A DNA stretch of 57,629 nt from Pseudomonas morbosilactucae (GCF_023241715.1 NZ_JALQCW010000079.1:1-57629); one strand, 5' to 3'; shown: positions 8,478 through 17,384, counted from the first letter of the stretch. Notes: generated by a model from the letters alone, not told the origin. Translations and numbers: made by a program.

Positions 8478-9116
8478 TCAATCGTCTGAAGTCTTTTGCT
8501 TGTATTCGCATAAGTCTTCGATCCGGCAGCTGCCACAACGTGGCTTGCGGGCCAGGCACACGTAACGGCCATGCAGGATCAACCAGTGGTGGGAGTCGAG
8601 GAGGAACTGTTTGGGCACAAACTTCATCAGCTTGTTTTCCACCTCCACGACGTTTTTTCCCGGCGCCAGCCCGGTGCGGTTGCTGACCCGGAAGATATGG
8701 GTGTCCACCGCCATGGTCAGTTGCCGGAACGCCGTGTTGAGCACCACGTTGGCCGTCTTGCGGCCCACCCCGGGCAGGGCTTCCAGCGCTTCCCGGGTTT
8801 GCGGGACTTCACTGTCATGACGTTCCACCAGCAGGCGGCAGGTTTCGATGACGTTCTTGGCCTTGCTGTTGTACAAACCGATGGTCTTGATGTATTCGGA
8901 CAGCCCCTCGACCCCCAAGGCATAGATGGCGGCTGGCGTATTGGCCACGGGGAACAGCTTGGCCGTCGCCTTGTTGACCCCGACGTCAGTGGACTGCGCC
9001 GACAGAATCACTGCGATCAGCAACTCGAACGCAGAGTTGTAAGCCAGCTCGGTTTTCGGCTCCGGGTTGTCTTCGTGCAGTCGGCGGAATATTTCCAGAC
9101 GTTTTGCGGCGTTCAT
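8478..9116 (-). CDS. nth: Endonuclease III (DNA glycosylase/AP lyase)
   Basis: A 212-residue base-excision-repair enzyme that removes oxidised pyrimidines and nicks the abasic site. The start at 9116 (MNAAKRLEIF) gives family length; the longer frame upstream is rsxE in another frame. The helix-hairpin-helix LPGVGRKTA contains catalytic Lys120, with Asp138 in VDTH. The C-terminal 4Fe-4S loop has the C-X6-C-X2-C-X5-C spacing (CLARKPRCGSCRIEDLC). It is the last gene of the rsx operon, 25 bases after rsxE, the same arrangement as in enteric bacteria. Confidence 0.96.
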   Translation of the reverse strand: MNAAKRLEIFRRLHEDNPEPKTELAYNSAFELLIAVILSAQSTDVGVNKATAKLFPVANTPAAIYALGVEGLSEYIKTIGLYNSKAKNVIETCRLLVERHDSEVPQTREALEALPGVGRKTANVVLNTAFRQLTMAVDTHIFRVSNRTGLAPGKNVVEVENKLMKFVPKQFLLDSHHWLILHGRYVCLARKPRCGSCRIEDLCEYKQKTSDD

Positions 9117-9141
9117 GGGTGAGGCAGTTCCTTGCAGGCGT

Positions 9142-9720
9142 TCAATGGGGATTGCGCAGTTGAGTCCAGGCGTTTTTCGCCGCCAGGAGCAGGCCCAGGA
9201 GGATAAAACCACCGGGGGCGAGGAGGAGCAAGTGCGGACCGCCCTGGCTCCAGCGCCAGCCTGGCCAGTCCGTGTCGTTGATGCCGGCCAGCCATTGCAG
9301 GTGCTGGCCCAGCACGCCGCCACCGAGCGCTTCGCGCAGGGCGCCGAGGCCAACGAGCAGACAGCAGAACTGCGCGGCCCGGCGCAGCATGCCGGGTGTC
9401 TGGAAAAAGTGCGTCTGTTCCAGCACCACGCATTGCAGGGCGAGCAGCCCGAGATAAAGGGCCAAGTGTTGATGCAGTTCAAAGGCCCAGGCTTGCAGGC
9501 CCATTAGCACGCAACTAACGAGGCTGGCGCTGAGCAGCACACTGGCCAGCAGGCGCTGGGTGGGGTTGAGCCTGGCCCGCAAAGGGACCATGCACAGGCC
9601 GAAAAGGCTCATCACCCAGGCGAAAGCCAGCGCCAGGCCGAGGGCGTTGACCAGGGAATCGCTGGCGCCGACCAACGGCGTCAACATCAGGGTGCCCAAA
9701 AGTGGCGAGGCTTTATTCAT
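9142..9720 (-). CDS. rsxE: Rsx/Rnf complex membrane subunit E
   Basis: A 192-residue integral membrane subunit of the Rsx/Rnf electron-transport complex, which couples electron flow between NADH and ferredoxin-type carriers to ion movement and, in E. coli, helps reset SoxR. About six hydrophobic helices are visible, with the PLLGTLMLTPLVGASDSL opening that replaces the canonical N-G-x-x-P-x-LGLCP stretch; the usual Cys-containing segment of this half is weakly kept. The start at 9720 (MNKASPLLG) overlaps the end of rsxG by 8 bases. It is more divergent than RsxA-type proteins usually are, so the subunit letter rests partly on gene order. Confidence 0.82.
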   Translation of the reverse strand: MNKASPLLGTLMLTPLVGASDSLVNALGLALAFAWVMSLFGLCMVPLRARLNPTQRLLASVLLSASLVSCVLMGLQAWAFELHQHLALYLGLLALQCVVLEQTHFFQTPGMLRRAAQFCCLLVGLGALREALGGGVLGQHLQWLAGINDTDWPGWRWSQGGPHLLLLAPGGFILLGLLLAAKNAWTQLRNPH

Positions 9721-10318
9721 GGTCGGGGCCTCCCAGCAGTTGGGGGCGATGCCCGTCGAAATAGCCCAAGGCGTCATGCAGGGCATTGATCACCGCCCGG
9801 GAGGTGATGGTTGCCCCGGCGATCTGGTCGAACTGGCCACTGTCTTTTTTCAGGGCCCAGCCGTTGTCCCCCGGTTCCGCACGGGAGCGGCCGACAAAAC
9901 CTTGCAGCCAGGGATTGGGCTGTTCAGTGAGGCGACCGCCGAGGCCGGGGGTTTCGCTTTGCTTGAGGGCTTTGCTGCCCAACAGCCGGCCCTGGGCATC
10001 AATGGCGATCAGCAGTTCGATAGGGCCGCCGTAGCCCGTCACCCGGCTGAGCAGCAGCACTGCGCTGGGCTGGCCATTGCGCGTCGCCCGGTAACCGCCG
10101 ATCAGGTTGCTGTGTTTCAGCGTCTGCGCTGTGAAGGGCAGGGGTTGGTCCAGCGGTTGATTGTCGTAACTGCCGGCCGGCAGCACGTCCAGCAGGTGCC
10201 GAGCCTCCAGCGCCCGTTGTTCGGCGGCGATCCGCGGCGCTGTGGCCTGGTGCACAAGAAATCCCACCGTGAGGCCGACCACCGCCACCAGCAGCACCGT
10301 CACAGGCTGGCGATTCAT
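9713..10318 (-). CDS. rsxG: Rsx/Rnf complex subunit G (FMN-binding)
   Basis: A 201-residue protein with one N-terminal membrane helix (about residues 5-25) and a periplasmic FMN-binding domain. The covalent flavin site of the family is S/T-G-A-T; here it reads AGATITS near residue 170, so the flavinylated threonine is kept. SETPGLGGR matches the conserved ETPG-G segment. The ATG at 10318 overlaps the rsxD stop as ATGA, which fixes the start. Confidence 0.9.
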   Translation of the reverse strand: MNRQPVTVLLVAVVGLTVGFLVHQATAPRIAAEQRALEARHLLDVLPAGSYDNQPLDQPLPFTAQTLKHSNLIGGYRATRNGQPSAVLLLSRVTGYGGPIELLIAIDAQGRLLGSKALKQSETPGLGGRLTEQPNPWLQGFVGRSRAEPGDNGWALKKDSGQFDQIAGATITSRAVINALHDALGYFDGHRPQLLGGPDHE

Positions 10319-11313
10319 CCTCGATCCGCCCTTGAAGTGGCAGCCACCCAGCGTTCCAGGGCCGGCACGCCAAGGTTCATCAGCAGCACGGCAAAGGCCA
10401 GGCCATCGGGGTAGACGCCCCAGGTGCGGATCAGGTAGGTCAACAGGCCGACCCCGACGCCGAACAGCAGGCAAGCCTTGGCGCTTTTGGGCCCCGAGAC
10501 CGGTTCGGTGACGATAAAAAACGCACCCAGCATGCTGGCGCCCGTGAGCAGGTGGAACAGCGGGGAACCGTGGGAGTCGGAGCCAGAGCCGTTCCAGCAC
10601 AACAAGCTGATGACGAACAGGCTGGCGAGCATGCCCACCGGCGCGTGCCAACTGAACACCTTCTGTTGCAACAGCCAGAGGCCGCCCGCGAGGAACGCCA
10701 GGTTGACCCATTCCACACCTTTGCCGCCAACGTGACCAAAGGCTGGGTGGCCGGCAAACAGTTCGTCGACGGTCAGGCTGTGATTGATCCGCAGGCTGTC
10801 CAGGGCCGTCGCCTGGGCCCAGGCGTCAGGCGGCGCGGCCCCGAAATGCCAGCCGAATATCGACTGCAGCGCTGCGACCAGGTCCAGGCCCTGGGTGGCT
10901 GGCCAATGGGTCATTGGCTGTGGAAACGACACCAGCGCCAGGGCGTAACCGAGCATTGCCGGGTTAAAAGGGTTTTTGCCGAGGCCGCCGTACAGGTGCT
11001 TGCCGAGCAGCAGCGCACTGGCCACGGCACTGACGGTCAGCCACCAGGGGCAGTAGGGCGGCAGGGCCATGGCCAGCAAGGTGGCGCTGATCAAGGCACT
11101 GCCATCCCCCAGGCTCGGGCGTAATGGCCGCTGGCGCAGGCGCAACACGGCGGCCTCCAGCGCCAGGGCTGTGCCCAGGGCCAGCAGCAGGTTGATCAGC
11201 ACGCCCCAGCCGTAGAGCCACAACAGCACCAGCAGGCCCGGCACCGTCGCCAGCAGCACACGCTGCATGGCCTGGCGTAGGCGCAGGTCTGTGGGGGCTT
11301 CAGGGCGCAGCAT
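10315..11313 (-). CDS. rsxD: Rsx/Rnf complex subunit D
   Basis: A 332-residue membrane subunit with about nine or ten hydrophobic helices. GGLGKNPFNPAMLGYA is the hallmark of RnfD/NqrB. The covalent FMN site, usually S-G-A-T-P-L, reads AQATALDSLR here (about residue 165), so the threonine is kept but the neighbours differ. TGASMLGAFFIVTEPVSGP and WGVYPDGLAFAVLLMN are further family segments. It starts at 11313, 14 bases inside the end of rsxB, so there is no room for an rsxC gene between B and D. Confidence 0.9.
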   Translation of the reverse strand: MLRPEAPTDLRLRQAMQRVLLATVPGLLVLLWLYGWGVLINLLLALGTALALEAAVLRLRQRPLRPSLGDGSALISATLLAMALPPYCPWWLTVSAVASALLLGKHLYGGLGKNPFNPAMLGYALALVSFPQPMTHWPATQGLDLVAALQSIFGWHFGAAPPDAWAQATALDSLRINHSLTVDELFAGHPAFGHVGGKGVEWVNLAFLAGGLWLLQQKVFSWHAPVGMLASLFVISLLCWNGSGSDSHGSPLFHLLTGASMLGAFFIVTEPVSGPKSAKACLLFGVGVGLLTYLIRTWGVYPDGLAFAVLLMNLGVPALERWVAATSRADRG

Positions 11314-12508
11314 GGGCTTGCACCTGGCGCTCGGCGGCGGCCAGCCGTTCCCGGGCCTTGGCCAGATCGGCGGGGTCTGTGTCCGGCCGGCGCTCCAGTT
11401 TGCTGACCTCGGCCCGGGCATAGGCCAGCTCGGTTTTCAGCTGCCGCAACGGTGCATCGATGGGCCGTTTTTCGATCCGTACCAAGTCCGGTGCCGGTTG
11501 CCCACTAGCCTCTTCGGCGGCATGCAGAGCCTGTTCGGCGGCTGCCAGGGCCGCGGCCAAGGTGGCCAACTCTGCGCTGGACGCATCACCACCCTGGGCC
11601 TTTTTCAGTTCTGCGCGGCGCATGGCCAACTGGATCTTGGCTCGCTTGAGCTCGGCATCCTTGGGTGCGGCAGGGGCTGCTGGCGGTTCGGCGTTGCGCT
11701 CAAGTTCGGCCAGGGCCTGTTCGGCGGCCTCGAACTGGCGTTGCAGCACAATCAGTTGTGACTGCTGCTCAAAGGTCGGCGGATGACCGAAGGCTTTGAG
11801 GGATTTATTCAACTGTGCCCGGCTCATCGCCAGGTCAATCTTGGCTTTTTTCAGCGCCGCGTCGGCTGCAGCGGCTTTTTGCGCACGTACCCGCTCAATG
11901 GCTTCCTGCACCGGATTGCCGGCGGCTGCATTGGGCTGGGCCGAGCGCTGACTGCGCGCCAGGCGTTCGGCGTGCCTTTGCTGTTCTTCACGATGCAGTC
12001 GGGCGTTGCGTTGTTCAAAGCGTTGGCGGGCGTGGTTGCGTTTGGCGGCGCGTGCCTGCAGTTGTTCGACGTTGATGGCCAGGCCGCCGACGATGGGCAC
12101 CACGGTGTCCAAGGGCAGCGGGTGCATGTCGATGCAGTCCACCGGGCACGGCGCCACGCACAGGTCGCAACCGGTGCATTCGTCGATGATCACCGTGTGC
12201 ATGAACTTCGCCGCACCGACGATGGCGTCCACCGGGCAGGCCTGGATGCATTTAGTGCAGCCGATGCATTCCGCTTCACGGATAAAGGCCACTTGCGCAG
12301 GTGCCGAGCCCCGGCTGGTGTCCAGTTCCAGCACCGGCACCTTGAGCAGCTGCGCCAGGTTGGCCAGGGTCTCGCGCCCCCCGGGCGGGCATTTGTTGAT
12401 GGCCTCGCCGGCGGCAATGCCTTCCGCGTAGGGCAGGCATCCGGGGTGGCCGCATTTGCCGCACTGGGTCTGGGGCAAGAGGGCGTCAATGCGTTGAATC
12501 AGGCTCAT
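11300..12508 (-). CDS. rsxB: Rsx/Rnf subunit B, anchorless, with a three-repeat tail
   Basis: A 402-residue ferredoxin-like subunit, twice the usual size. Residues 1-60 hold the Fes domain (C16-X2-C19-X4-C24, C40), and 81-91 and 111-121 are two 4Fe-4S motifs (CIGCTKCIQACP, CTGCDLCVAPCP). The N-terminal membrane helix of canonical RnfB is absent: the protein begins directly with MSLIQRIDALLP. From about 150 it is a charged, alanine-rich coiled coil with three repeats starting near 216, 284 and 351 (ALKKAKIDLAMSRAQL, ELKRAKIQLAMRRAEL, PLRQLKTELAYARAEV). Such alanine/lysine repeats are known from the tails of RnfC proteins, so this may be a B-plus-C-tail product. Start overlaps the rsxA stop as ATGA. 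Confidence 0.9.
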   Translation of the reverse strand: MSLIQRIDALLPQTQCGKCGHPGCLPYAEGIAAGEAINKCPPGGRETLANLAQLLKVPVLELDTSRGSAPAQVAFIREAECIGCTKCIQACPVDAIVGAAKFMHTVIIDECTGCDLCVAPCPVDCIDMHPLPLDTVVPIVGGLAINVEQLQARAAKRNHARQRFEQRNARLHREEQQRHAERLARSQRSAQPNAAAGNPVQEAIERVRAQKAAAADAALKKAKIDLAMSRAQLNKSLKAFGHPPTFEQQSQLIVLQRQFEAAEQALAELERNAEPPAAPAAPKDAELKRAKIQLAMRRAELKKAQGGDASSAELATLAAALAAAEQALHAAEEASGQPAPDLVRIEKRPIDAPLRQLKTELAYARAEVSKLERRPDTDPADLAKARERLAAAERQVQAHAAP

Positions 12509-13086
12509 GGGGTGGTCAGTCCGTTGAAACCGAGAAAGGCCACCGCCAGCAAGCCGGCGCTGATCAGGCCGATCGGCAAGCCGCGAAAGGGCAGGGGCAC
12601 ATCAGGGTGGGAAACGCGCTGGCGCAGGTCGTCGAACAGGCCCAGCACCAGCCAGAAACCCAGGCCGGCGCCCAGGCTCAGGGCGATAGAGTGCCCCAGG
12701 TCCTGTTGGTTATTCATCAGTAACAGGCCGAGTACGCAGGCATTGCCCAGCAGCAAGGGCCAGAGTCCCTCGAACGGCAGCTTGGGCAGTGCCCGGGGCA
12801 GCAGCCTCAACAGTGGGCGAATCAGCAGCACACTCAAGGGCAGGAAGATAAACAGTTGCAACGTCGTCAGCCCCAGTGACACCAGCACCCCGTGGTACAG
12901 CGGGTACGCCGCGAGGCTGCACAGCAACATCAGGGTGGTGGTGGCGATGCCCAGGGCGTGGATTTTGCTGCGCTCGGCGGCGGGTTGCTCGCTCGCCTGC
13001 AGCAGCGGATCGACGCCCAGGGGCCACTGCAACACGAAGTTGTTGATCAGGGCAGTGCTGACAAGCGTGAGAAGGAGGTCGTTCAT
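12505..13086 (-). CDS. rsxA: Rsx/Rnf complex membrane subunit A
   Basis: A 193-residue integral membrane protein with six predicted helices and the family opening NDLLLTLVSTALINNFVL. RsxA and RsxE are homologous, inverted partners that in the complex hold an Fe-S cluster inside the membrane. The conserved Cys of the first half (usually in the N-N-x-V-L-x-x-x-LG-C segment) reads NNFVLQWPLGVD, so the Cys is missing; in the second half NACVLG keeps one. The ATG at 13086 follows a GAAGGAG-like site. It is the first gene of the operon rsxA-B-D-G-E-nth, after a terminator of metG. Confidence 0.85.
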   Translation of the reverse strand: MNDLLLTLVSTALINNFVLQWPLGVDPLLQASEQPAAERSKIHALGIATTTLMLLCSLAAYPLYHGVLVSLGLTTLQLFIFLPLSVLLIRPLLRLLPRALPKLPFEGLWPLLLGNACVLGLLLMNNQQDLGHSIALSLGAGLGFWLVLGLFDDLRQRVSHPDVPLPFRGLPIGLISAGLLAVAFLGFNGLTTP

Positions 13087-13162
13087 GTCGGTGGCCGGTG
13101 AGAACGGTCGGTGGCCTATAAAGAGTAGGCATGATCCGACGAGGCACAGGGGCCAGGCGGAT

Positions 13163-13200
13163 ATGAAAATCCCCCCGTCACGCAAACGCGCCACGGGGGG
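13163..13200 (-). terminator. Intrinsic terminator of metG
   Basis: CCCCCCGT (13171-13178) and ACGGGGGG (13193-13200) form an 8-bp stem; on the minus strand ATTTTC follows. It separates metG from the rsx operon. Confidence 0.75.
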
Positions 13201-13220
13201 ATAGGGGCCAGCCAGGCTTT

Positions 13221-15272
13221 TTACTTGATGCGCTGGCCCGGCTTGGCGCCGCTGTCGGGGCTCAGCAGGTAGATCTCTTCACCGCCAGGGCCGGCGGCCA
13301 TCACCATGCCTTCGGAGATGCCGAACTTCATTTTCCGCGGCTTGAGGTTGGCGATCATCATGGTCAGGCGACCATCGAGCTTGGACGGGTCCGGGTAGGC
13401 GCTCTTGATCCCGGAGAACACGTTGCGTTGCTCGCCACCGATGTCCAGGGTCAAGCGCAGCAGCTTGTCCGCACCTTCCACGTGTTCGGCCTTGACGATC
13501 AGGGCCACGCGCAGGTCCACGGCGGCAAAGGCATCGAAGTCGATTTCCGGCGACAGCGGGTCCTTGGCCAGTTCGCCGTTACCTTGTGGCGCAACGTCGC
13601 CGGTGTCGGTCTGGCTGGCGGTCAGGTCTTCTTTCGACGCATCGGACATGGCCTGGACCTTGACCGGATCGATCCGGGTCATCAGTGGCTTGAATTCGTT
13701 CAACTGATGGTTGCTCAGCAGCGTCAGGTGATCGTTCCAGGTCAGCGGGGCGACATTCAGGAACGCCTCAGCATCGGCGGCCAGCAATGGCAGCACCGGC
13801 TTGAGGAAGATCACCAGTTGGCGGAACAGGTTGATGCCCGTGGCGCAGATGGCCTGGACCTCATCCTGCTTGCCTTCCTGCTTGTTCAGCGACCATGGGG
13901 CCTTGTCGGCGATCCAGGCGTTGGCACGGTCGGCCAGGGCCATGATTTCGCGCATGGCACGGGCGAAGTCACGGGCTTCATAGGCATCGGCAATGCTTGG
14001 CGCGGCGGCCAGGAAGGCTTCGGTCAGCTCGGGTGCGGCGTTGCTGTCCACCAGCACGCCGGCATTGCCTTTGTGGATGAAACCGGCGCAACGGCTGGCG
14101 ATGTTGACCACCTTGCCCACCAGGTCGGAGTTGACCTTCTGCACGAAGTCTTCGAGGTTCAGGTCCAGATCGTCGACGCCACGGCCCAGTTTGGAGGCGT
14201 AGTAGTAGCGCAGGTATTCCGGCGACAGGTGCTCAAGGTAGGTACGGGCCTTGATGAAGGTCCCGCGAGACTTGGACATTTTCTGGCCGTTGACGGTCAG
14301 GTAGCCGTGCACGTTGATGCCGGTCGGCTTGCGGTAGCCGGCGCCTTCGAGCATGGCGGGCCAGAATAGTGCGTGGAAGTTGACGATGTCCTTGCCGATG
14401 AAGTGGTACAGCTCGGCGCTGGAGTCTTTGTTCCAGAACGCGTCGAAATCCAGTTCCGGACGGCGCGCGCACAGGTTCTTGAAGCTGGCCATGTAGCCGA
14501 TCGGCGCATCCAGCCACACGTAGAAGTACTTGCCCGGCTCACCGGGGATCTCGAAACCGAAGTACGGCGCATCGCGAGAGATGTCCCACTGCTGCAGGCC
14601 CGCGTCCAGCCACTCGGCGATCTTGTTGGCCACAGCGTCTTGCAGGGTGCCGCTGCGGGTCCAGGTTTGCAGCATTGCCTGGAAGTCCGGCAGCTTGAAG
14701 AAGAAGTGCTGGGAGTCCTTGAGCACCGGCGTGGCGCCCGAGATCGCCGACTTCGGATCCTTCAGGTCGGTGGGCGCATAGGTAGCGCCGCATTTTTCGC
14801 AGTTGTCGCCGTACTGATCTTCAGTGCCGCATTTCGGGCAGGTGCCCTTGATGAAGCGGTCGGCCAGGAACATTTTCTTTTCCGGGTCGAAATACTGGGT
14901 GATCGAGCGCTGGGCAATGTGCCCGGCGTCACGCAGTTTCAGGTAGATCTGGCTCGACAGCTCACGGTTTTCTTCGGCGTGAGTGGAGTGGAAGTTGTCG
15001 AAATCCACCAGGAACTCGGCAAAGTCGGCGCTGTGTTCAGCCTGGACGTTGGCGATCAGTTGTTCCGGGGTGATGCCTTCCTTTTCTGCGCGCAGCATGA
15101 TGGCCGAGCCGTGTGCGTCGTCCGCGCAGACATAGATGCATTGGTTGCCGCGATGCTTCTGGAAGCGCACCCACATATCGGTCTGGATGTACTCAAGCAT
15201 ATGGCCAAGGTGGATAGAACCATTGGCATAGGGCAGGGCGCTGGTGACGAGGATCTTGCGTGGCTCGGACAT
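13221..15272 (-). CDS. metG: Methionyl-tRNA synthetase
   Basis: A 683-residue class I synthetase that charges initiator and elongator tRNA-Met. The HIGH-type motif reads HLGH near residue 22, the zinc knuckle CPKCGTEDQYGDNCEKC is near 145-160, and KMSKSRG is near 330. The C-terminal 110 residues form an EMAP-type tRNA-binding dimerisation domain after a linker rich in T, D and G. The start MSEPRKI at 15272 gives family length. Divergent from apbC, as in other Pseudomonas. Confidence 0.97.
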   Translation of the reverse strand: MSEPRKILVTSALPYANGSIHLGHMLEYIQTDMWVRFQKHRGNQCIYVCADDAHGSAIMLRAEKEGITPEQLIANVQAEHSADFAEFLVDFDNFHSTHAEENRELSSQIYLKLRDAGHIAQRSITQYFDPEKKMFLADRFIKGTCPKCGTEDQYGDNCEKCGATYAPTDLKDPKSAISGATPVLKDSQHFFFKLPDFQAMLQTWTRSGTLQDAVANKIAEWLDAGLQQWDISRDAPYFGFEIPGEPGKYFYVWLDAPIGYMASFKNLCARRPELDFDAFWNKDSSAELYHFIGKDIVNFHALFWPAMLEGAGYRKPTGINVHGYLTVNGQKMSKSRGTFIKARTYLEHLSPEYLRYYYASKLGRGVDDLDLNLEDFVQKVNSDLVGKVVNIASRCAGFIHKGNAGVLVDSNAAPELTEAFLAAAPSIADAYEARDFARAMREIMALADRANAWIADKAPWSLNKQEGKQDEVQAICATGINLFRQLVIFLKPVLPLLAADAEAFLNVAPLTWNDHLTLLSNHQLNEFKPLMTRIDPVKVQAMSDASKEDLTASQTDTGDVAPQGNGELAKDPLSPEIDFDAFAAVDLRVALIVKAEHVEGADKLLRLTLDIGGEQRNVFSGIKSAYPDPSKLDGRLTMMIANLKPRKMKFGISEGMVMAAGPGGEEIYLLSPDSGAKPGQRIK

Positions 15273-15436
15273 GGGGCTCGGCTACTTGATGAAACGGAGG
15301 TCGGCCACTATAAAGCGCCGGCGCGGATTTTTCACCCCGTGTAAGGCGTTCGCCATCGTTGTTTGAACATCCCGCCGACGGATCAGAACAGGTAGGATAG
15401 CTGCCTGATTTTTCTGTCTTGTTATCGGAGTTGCCC

Positions 15437-16531
15437 ATGAGCGCCGTCAATCGCGCAGCGGTGGAAGCCGTTCTTCGCCAATACACCGACCCCTATCTGA
15501 ACCAGGACCCGGTCAGCGCCGGCTGCGTGCGGACCATCGACGTCCAGGGCGATAAGGTCCTGGTCCAGATGGAACTGGGTTATGCCGCCGGTCTGTTCAA
15601 GAGCGGCTGGGCGCAGATGCTGCAACTGGCCATCGAAGGCCTGGACGGTGTCAGTTCGGCCAAGGTCGAGATCACCAGCGTGATTGCCGCGCACAAGGCT
15701 CAGGCGCAGATCCCGGGCCTGGCCAACGTCAAGAACGTGGTGGCCGTGGCGTCCGGCAAGGGCGGTGTGGGCAAATCCACCACCGCTGCCAACCTGGCCC
15801 TGGCCCTGGCCCGTGAAGGCGCCAAGGTGGGCATTCTCGACGCCGATATCTATGGCCCAAGCCAAGGCATCATGTTCGGCATCGCCGAAGGCACCCGCCC
15901 GAAGATCAAGGACCAGAAGTGGTTCGTGCCGATCGAGTCCCATGGCGTGGAAGTCATGTCCATGGCCTTCCTCACCGATGACAACACGCCGATGGTCTGG
16001 CGCGGGCCGATGGTCTCCGGGGCCTTGCTGCAACTGGTGACCCAGACCGACTGGGGCAACCTGGATTACCTGGTGATCGACATGCCACCAGGCACCGGCG
16101 ATATCCAACTGACCCTGGCGCAGAAAGTGCCGGTGGCCGGCGCTGTGATCGTCACCACCCCGCAAGACCTGGCACTGCTGGATGCGCGCAAGGGCGTGGA
16201 GATGTTCCGCAAGGTCAACATCCCGGTGCTGGGCGTGGTGGAAAACATGGCGGTGCACATCTGCTCCAATTGCGGCCACGCCGAGCACCTGTTCGGTGAA
16301 GGCGGCGGCGAGAAGCTGGCCAGCCAATACGATGTCGAGCTGCTGGCTTCGTTGCCGTTGTCGATGCTGATCCGCGAACAGGCCGATGGTGGCAAGCCCA
16401 CCGTGATTGCTGAGCCCGACAGCCAGATCGCCATGGTTTACCAGGAGCTGGCTCGCCACGTCGGTGCGCGCATCGTGTTGCAGGAAGCGGCTGCCCCGGC
16501 GATGCCGAACATCACCATCAGCGACGACTGA
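15437..16531 (+). CDS. apbC: Mrp/ApbC Fe-S cluster carrier ATPase
   Basis: A 364-residue P-loop protein that binds and transfers 4Fe-4S clusters. Residues 1-90 are the MIP18/DUF59-like domain. The deviant Walker A GKGGVGKST is near 108-116. The cluster-binding CXXC (CSNC) lies near residue 276 in HICSNCGHAEHLFG. The start at 15437 (MSAVNR) follows CGGAG. The gene is single and convergent with the SDR gene downstream, with a REP pair between. It adds to the Fe-S and oxidative-stress content of the window. Confidence 0.94.
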   Translation: MSAVNRAAVEAVLRQYTDPYLNQDPVSAGCVRTIDVQGDKVLVQMELGYAAGLFKSGWAQMLQLAIEGLDGVSSAKVEITSVIAAHKAQAQIPGLANVKNVVAVASGKGGVGKSTTAANLALALAREGAKVGILDADIYGPSQGIMFGIAEGTRPKIKDQKWFVPIESHGVEVMSMAFLTDDNTPMVWRGPMVSGALLQLVTQTDWGNLDYLVIDMPPGTGDIQLTLAQKVPVAGAVIVTTPQDLALLDARKGVEMFRKVNIPVLGVVENMAVHICSNCGHAEHLFGEGGGEKLASQYDVELLASLPLSMLIREQADGGKPTVIAEPDSQIAMVYQELARHVGARIVLQEAAAPAMPNITISDD

Positions 16532-16550
16532 CACCTCGGAAAAGCCTTGC

Positions 16551-16616
16551 TGTAGGCGCTGGTTTGCCAGCGATCGCGACCGTTAAATCGCCATCGCCGG
16601 CAAGCCGGCTCCTACA
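16551..16616. repeat. REP pair (REPIN-like) between convergent genes
   Basis: TGTAGGCGCTGGTTTGCCAGCG (16551-16572) and CCGGCAAGCCGGCTCCTACA (16597-16616) are inverted copies of the Pseudomonas REP theme GTAGGAGC-(G/C)GGCTTGCCGG, each able to form its own small hairpin, separated by about 20 bases. They sit exactly between the stops of apbC and the SDR gene, the usual site of REPINs. Confidence 0.85.
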
Positions 16617-16625
16617 AGGGCAGGG

Positions 16626-17384
16626 TCAGATTCGCAGGCCGCCGTCCATTTCCAGGATGCGCCCGGTGTAATAGTCGTTTTCGAAGATATAGGCCGCCGA
16701 GTGGGCGATTTCTTCCGGCTTGCCCATGCGTTTGAGGGGGATGGCGGAGGTCATTCTTTCCAGGGCCTCGGGTTTCATGCTCTGGGTCATTTCGGTTTCG
16801 ATAAAGCCCGGCGCAATGCCCGCCACGCGAATACCGTAGCGCGCCAGTTCCCGGGCCCAGGTCACGGTGGCGGCGACCACCCCGGCCTTGGCCGCGGAAT
16901 AATTGGTCTGGCCGATGTTGCCGGCGCGGGAAATCGAAGAAATATTGATGATGGCGCCGCTGTTATTCAGCTCGACCATCTTCGCTGCCACTTCTCGAGT
17001 GCAGAGGAAGACCCCGGTCAGATTGACGTCGATCACCGCCTGCCACTGGGCCAGGCTCATCTTGCTGATTTCGCCGTCCTTGACCTTGAGCAGCAGACCG
17101 TCGCGCAGGATGCCGGCGTTGTTGATCAAGCCGTGGATGGCCCCGAAATCCTCGGCCACCCGGGCGACCATGTGCTCCACCTGCTCTTCATTGGCCACGT
17201 TGCACAGGTAGGCCCGGGCCTCGGCGCCCAGGGCTTGGCAGGCGGCCACGGCGGCGTCGAGTTTTTCCGGGTTCAGGTCCACCAGCGCCAGGCGGGCGCC
17301 CTTGGCAGCGAAATACTCGGCCATGGAACGGCCCAGACCTTGGCAACCGCCAGTGATAATGATTACTTTGTCGTCGAGTTGCAT
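16626..17384 (-). CDS. Short-chain dehydrogenase/reductase, FabG-like
   Basis: A 252-residue Rossmann-fold oxidoreductase. The nucleotide-binding TGGCQGLG is near residue 12, NNAG near 90, and the catalytic Ser-Tyr-Lys set appears as ISSISRAGNIGQTNYSAAK. The close tail TGRILEMDGGLRI is typical of FabG-type ketoreductases. The acidic residue after the second strand (VDLN) suggests NAD preference, an inference. Two starts, 17390 and 17384, are six bases apart; the second has better spacing to GAGA. It is divergent from the HugZ-like gene. Substrate unknown. Confidence 0.88.
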   Translation of the reverse strand: MQLDDKVIIITGGCQGLGRSMAEYFAAKGARLALVDLNPEKLDAAVAACQALGAEARAYLCNVANEEQVEHMVARVAEDFGAIHGLINNAGILRDGLLLKVKDGEISKMSLAQWQAVIDVNLTGVFLCTREVAAKMVELNNSGAIINISSISRAGNIGQTNYSAAKAGVVAATVTWARELARYGIRVAGIAPGFIETEMTQSMKPEALERMTSAIPLKRMGKPEEIAHSAAYIFENDYYTGRILEMDGGLRI

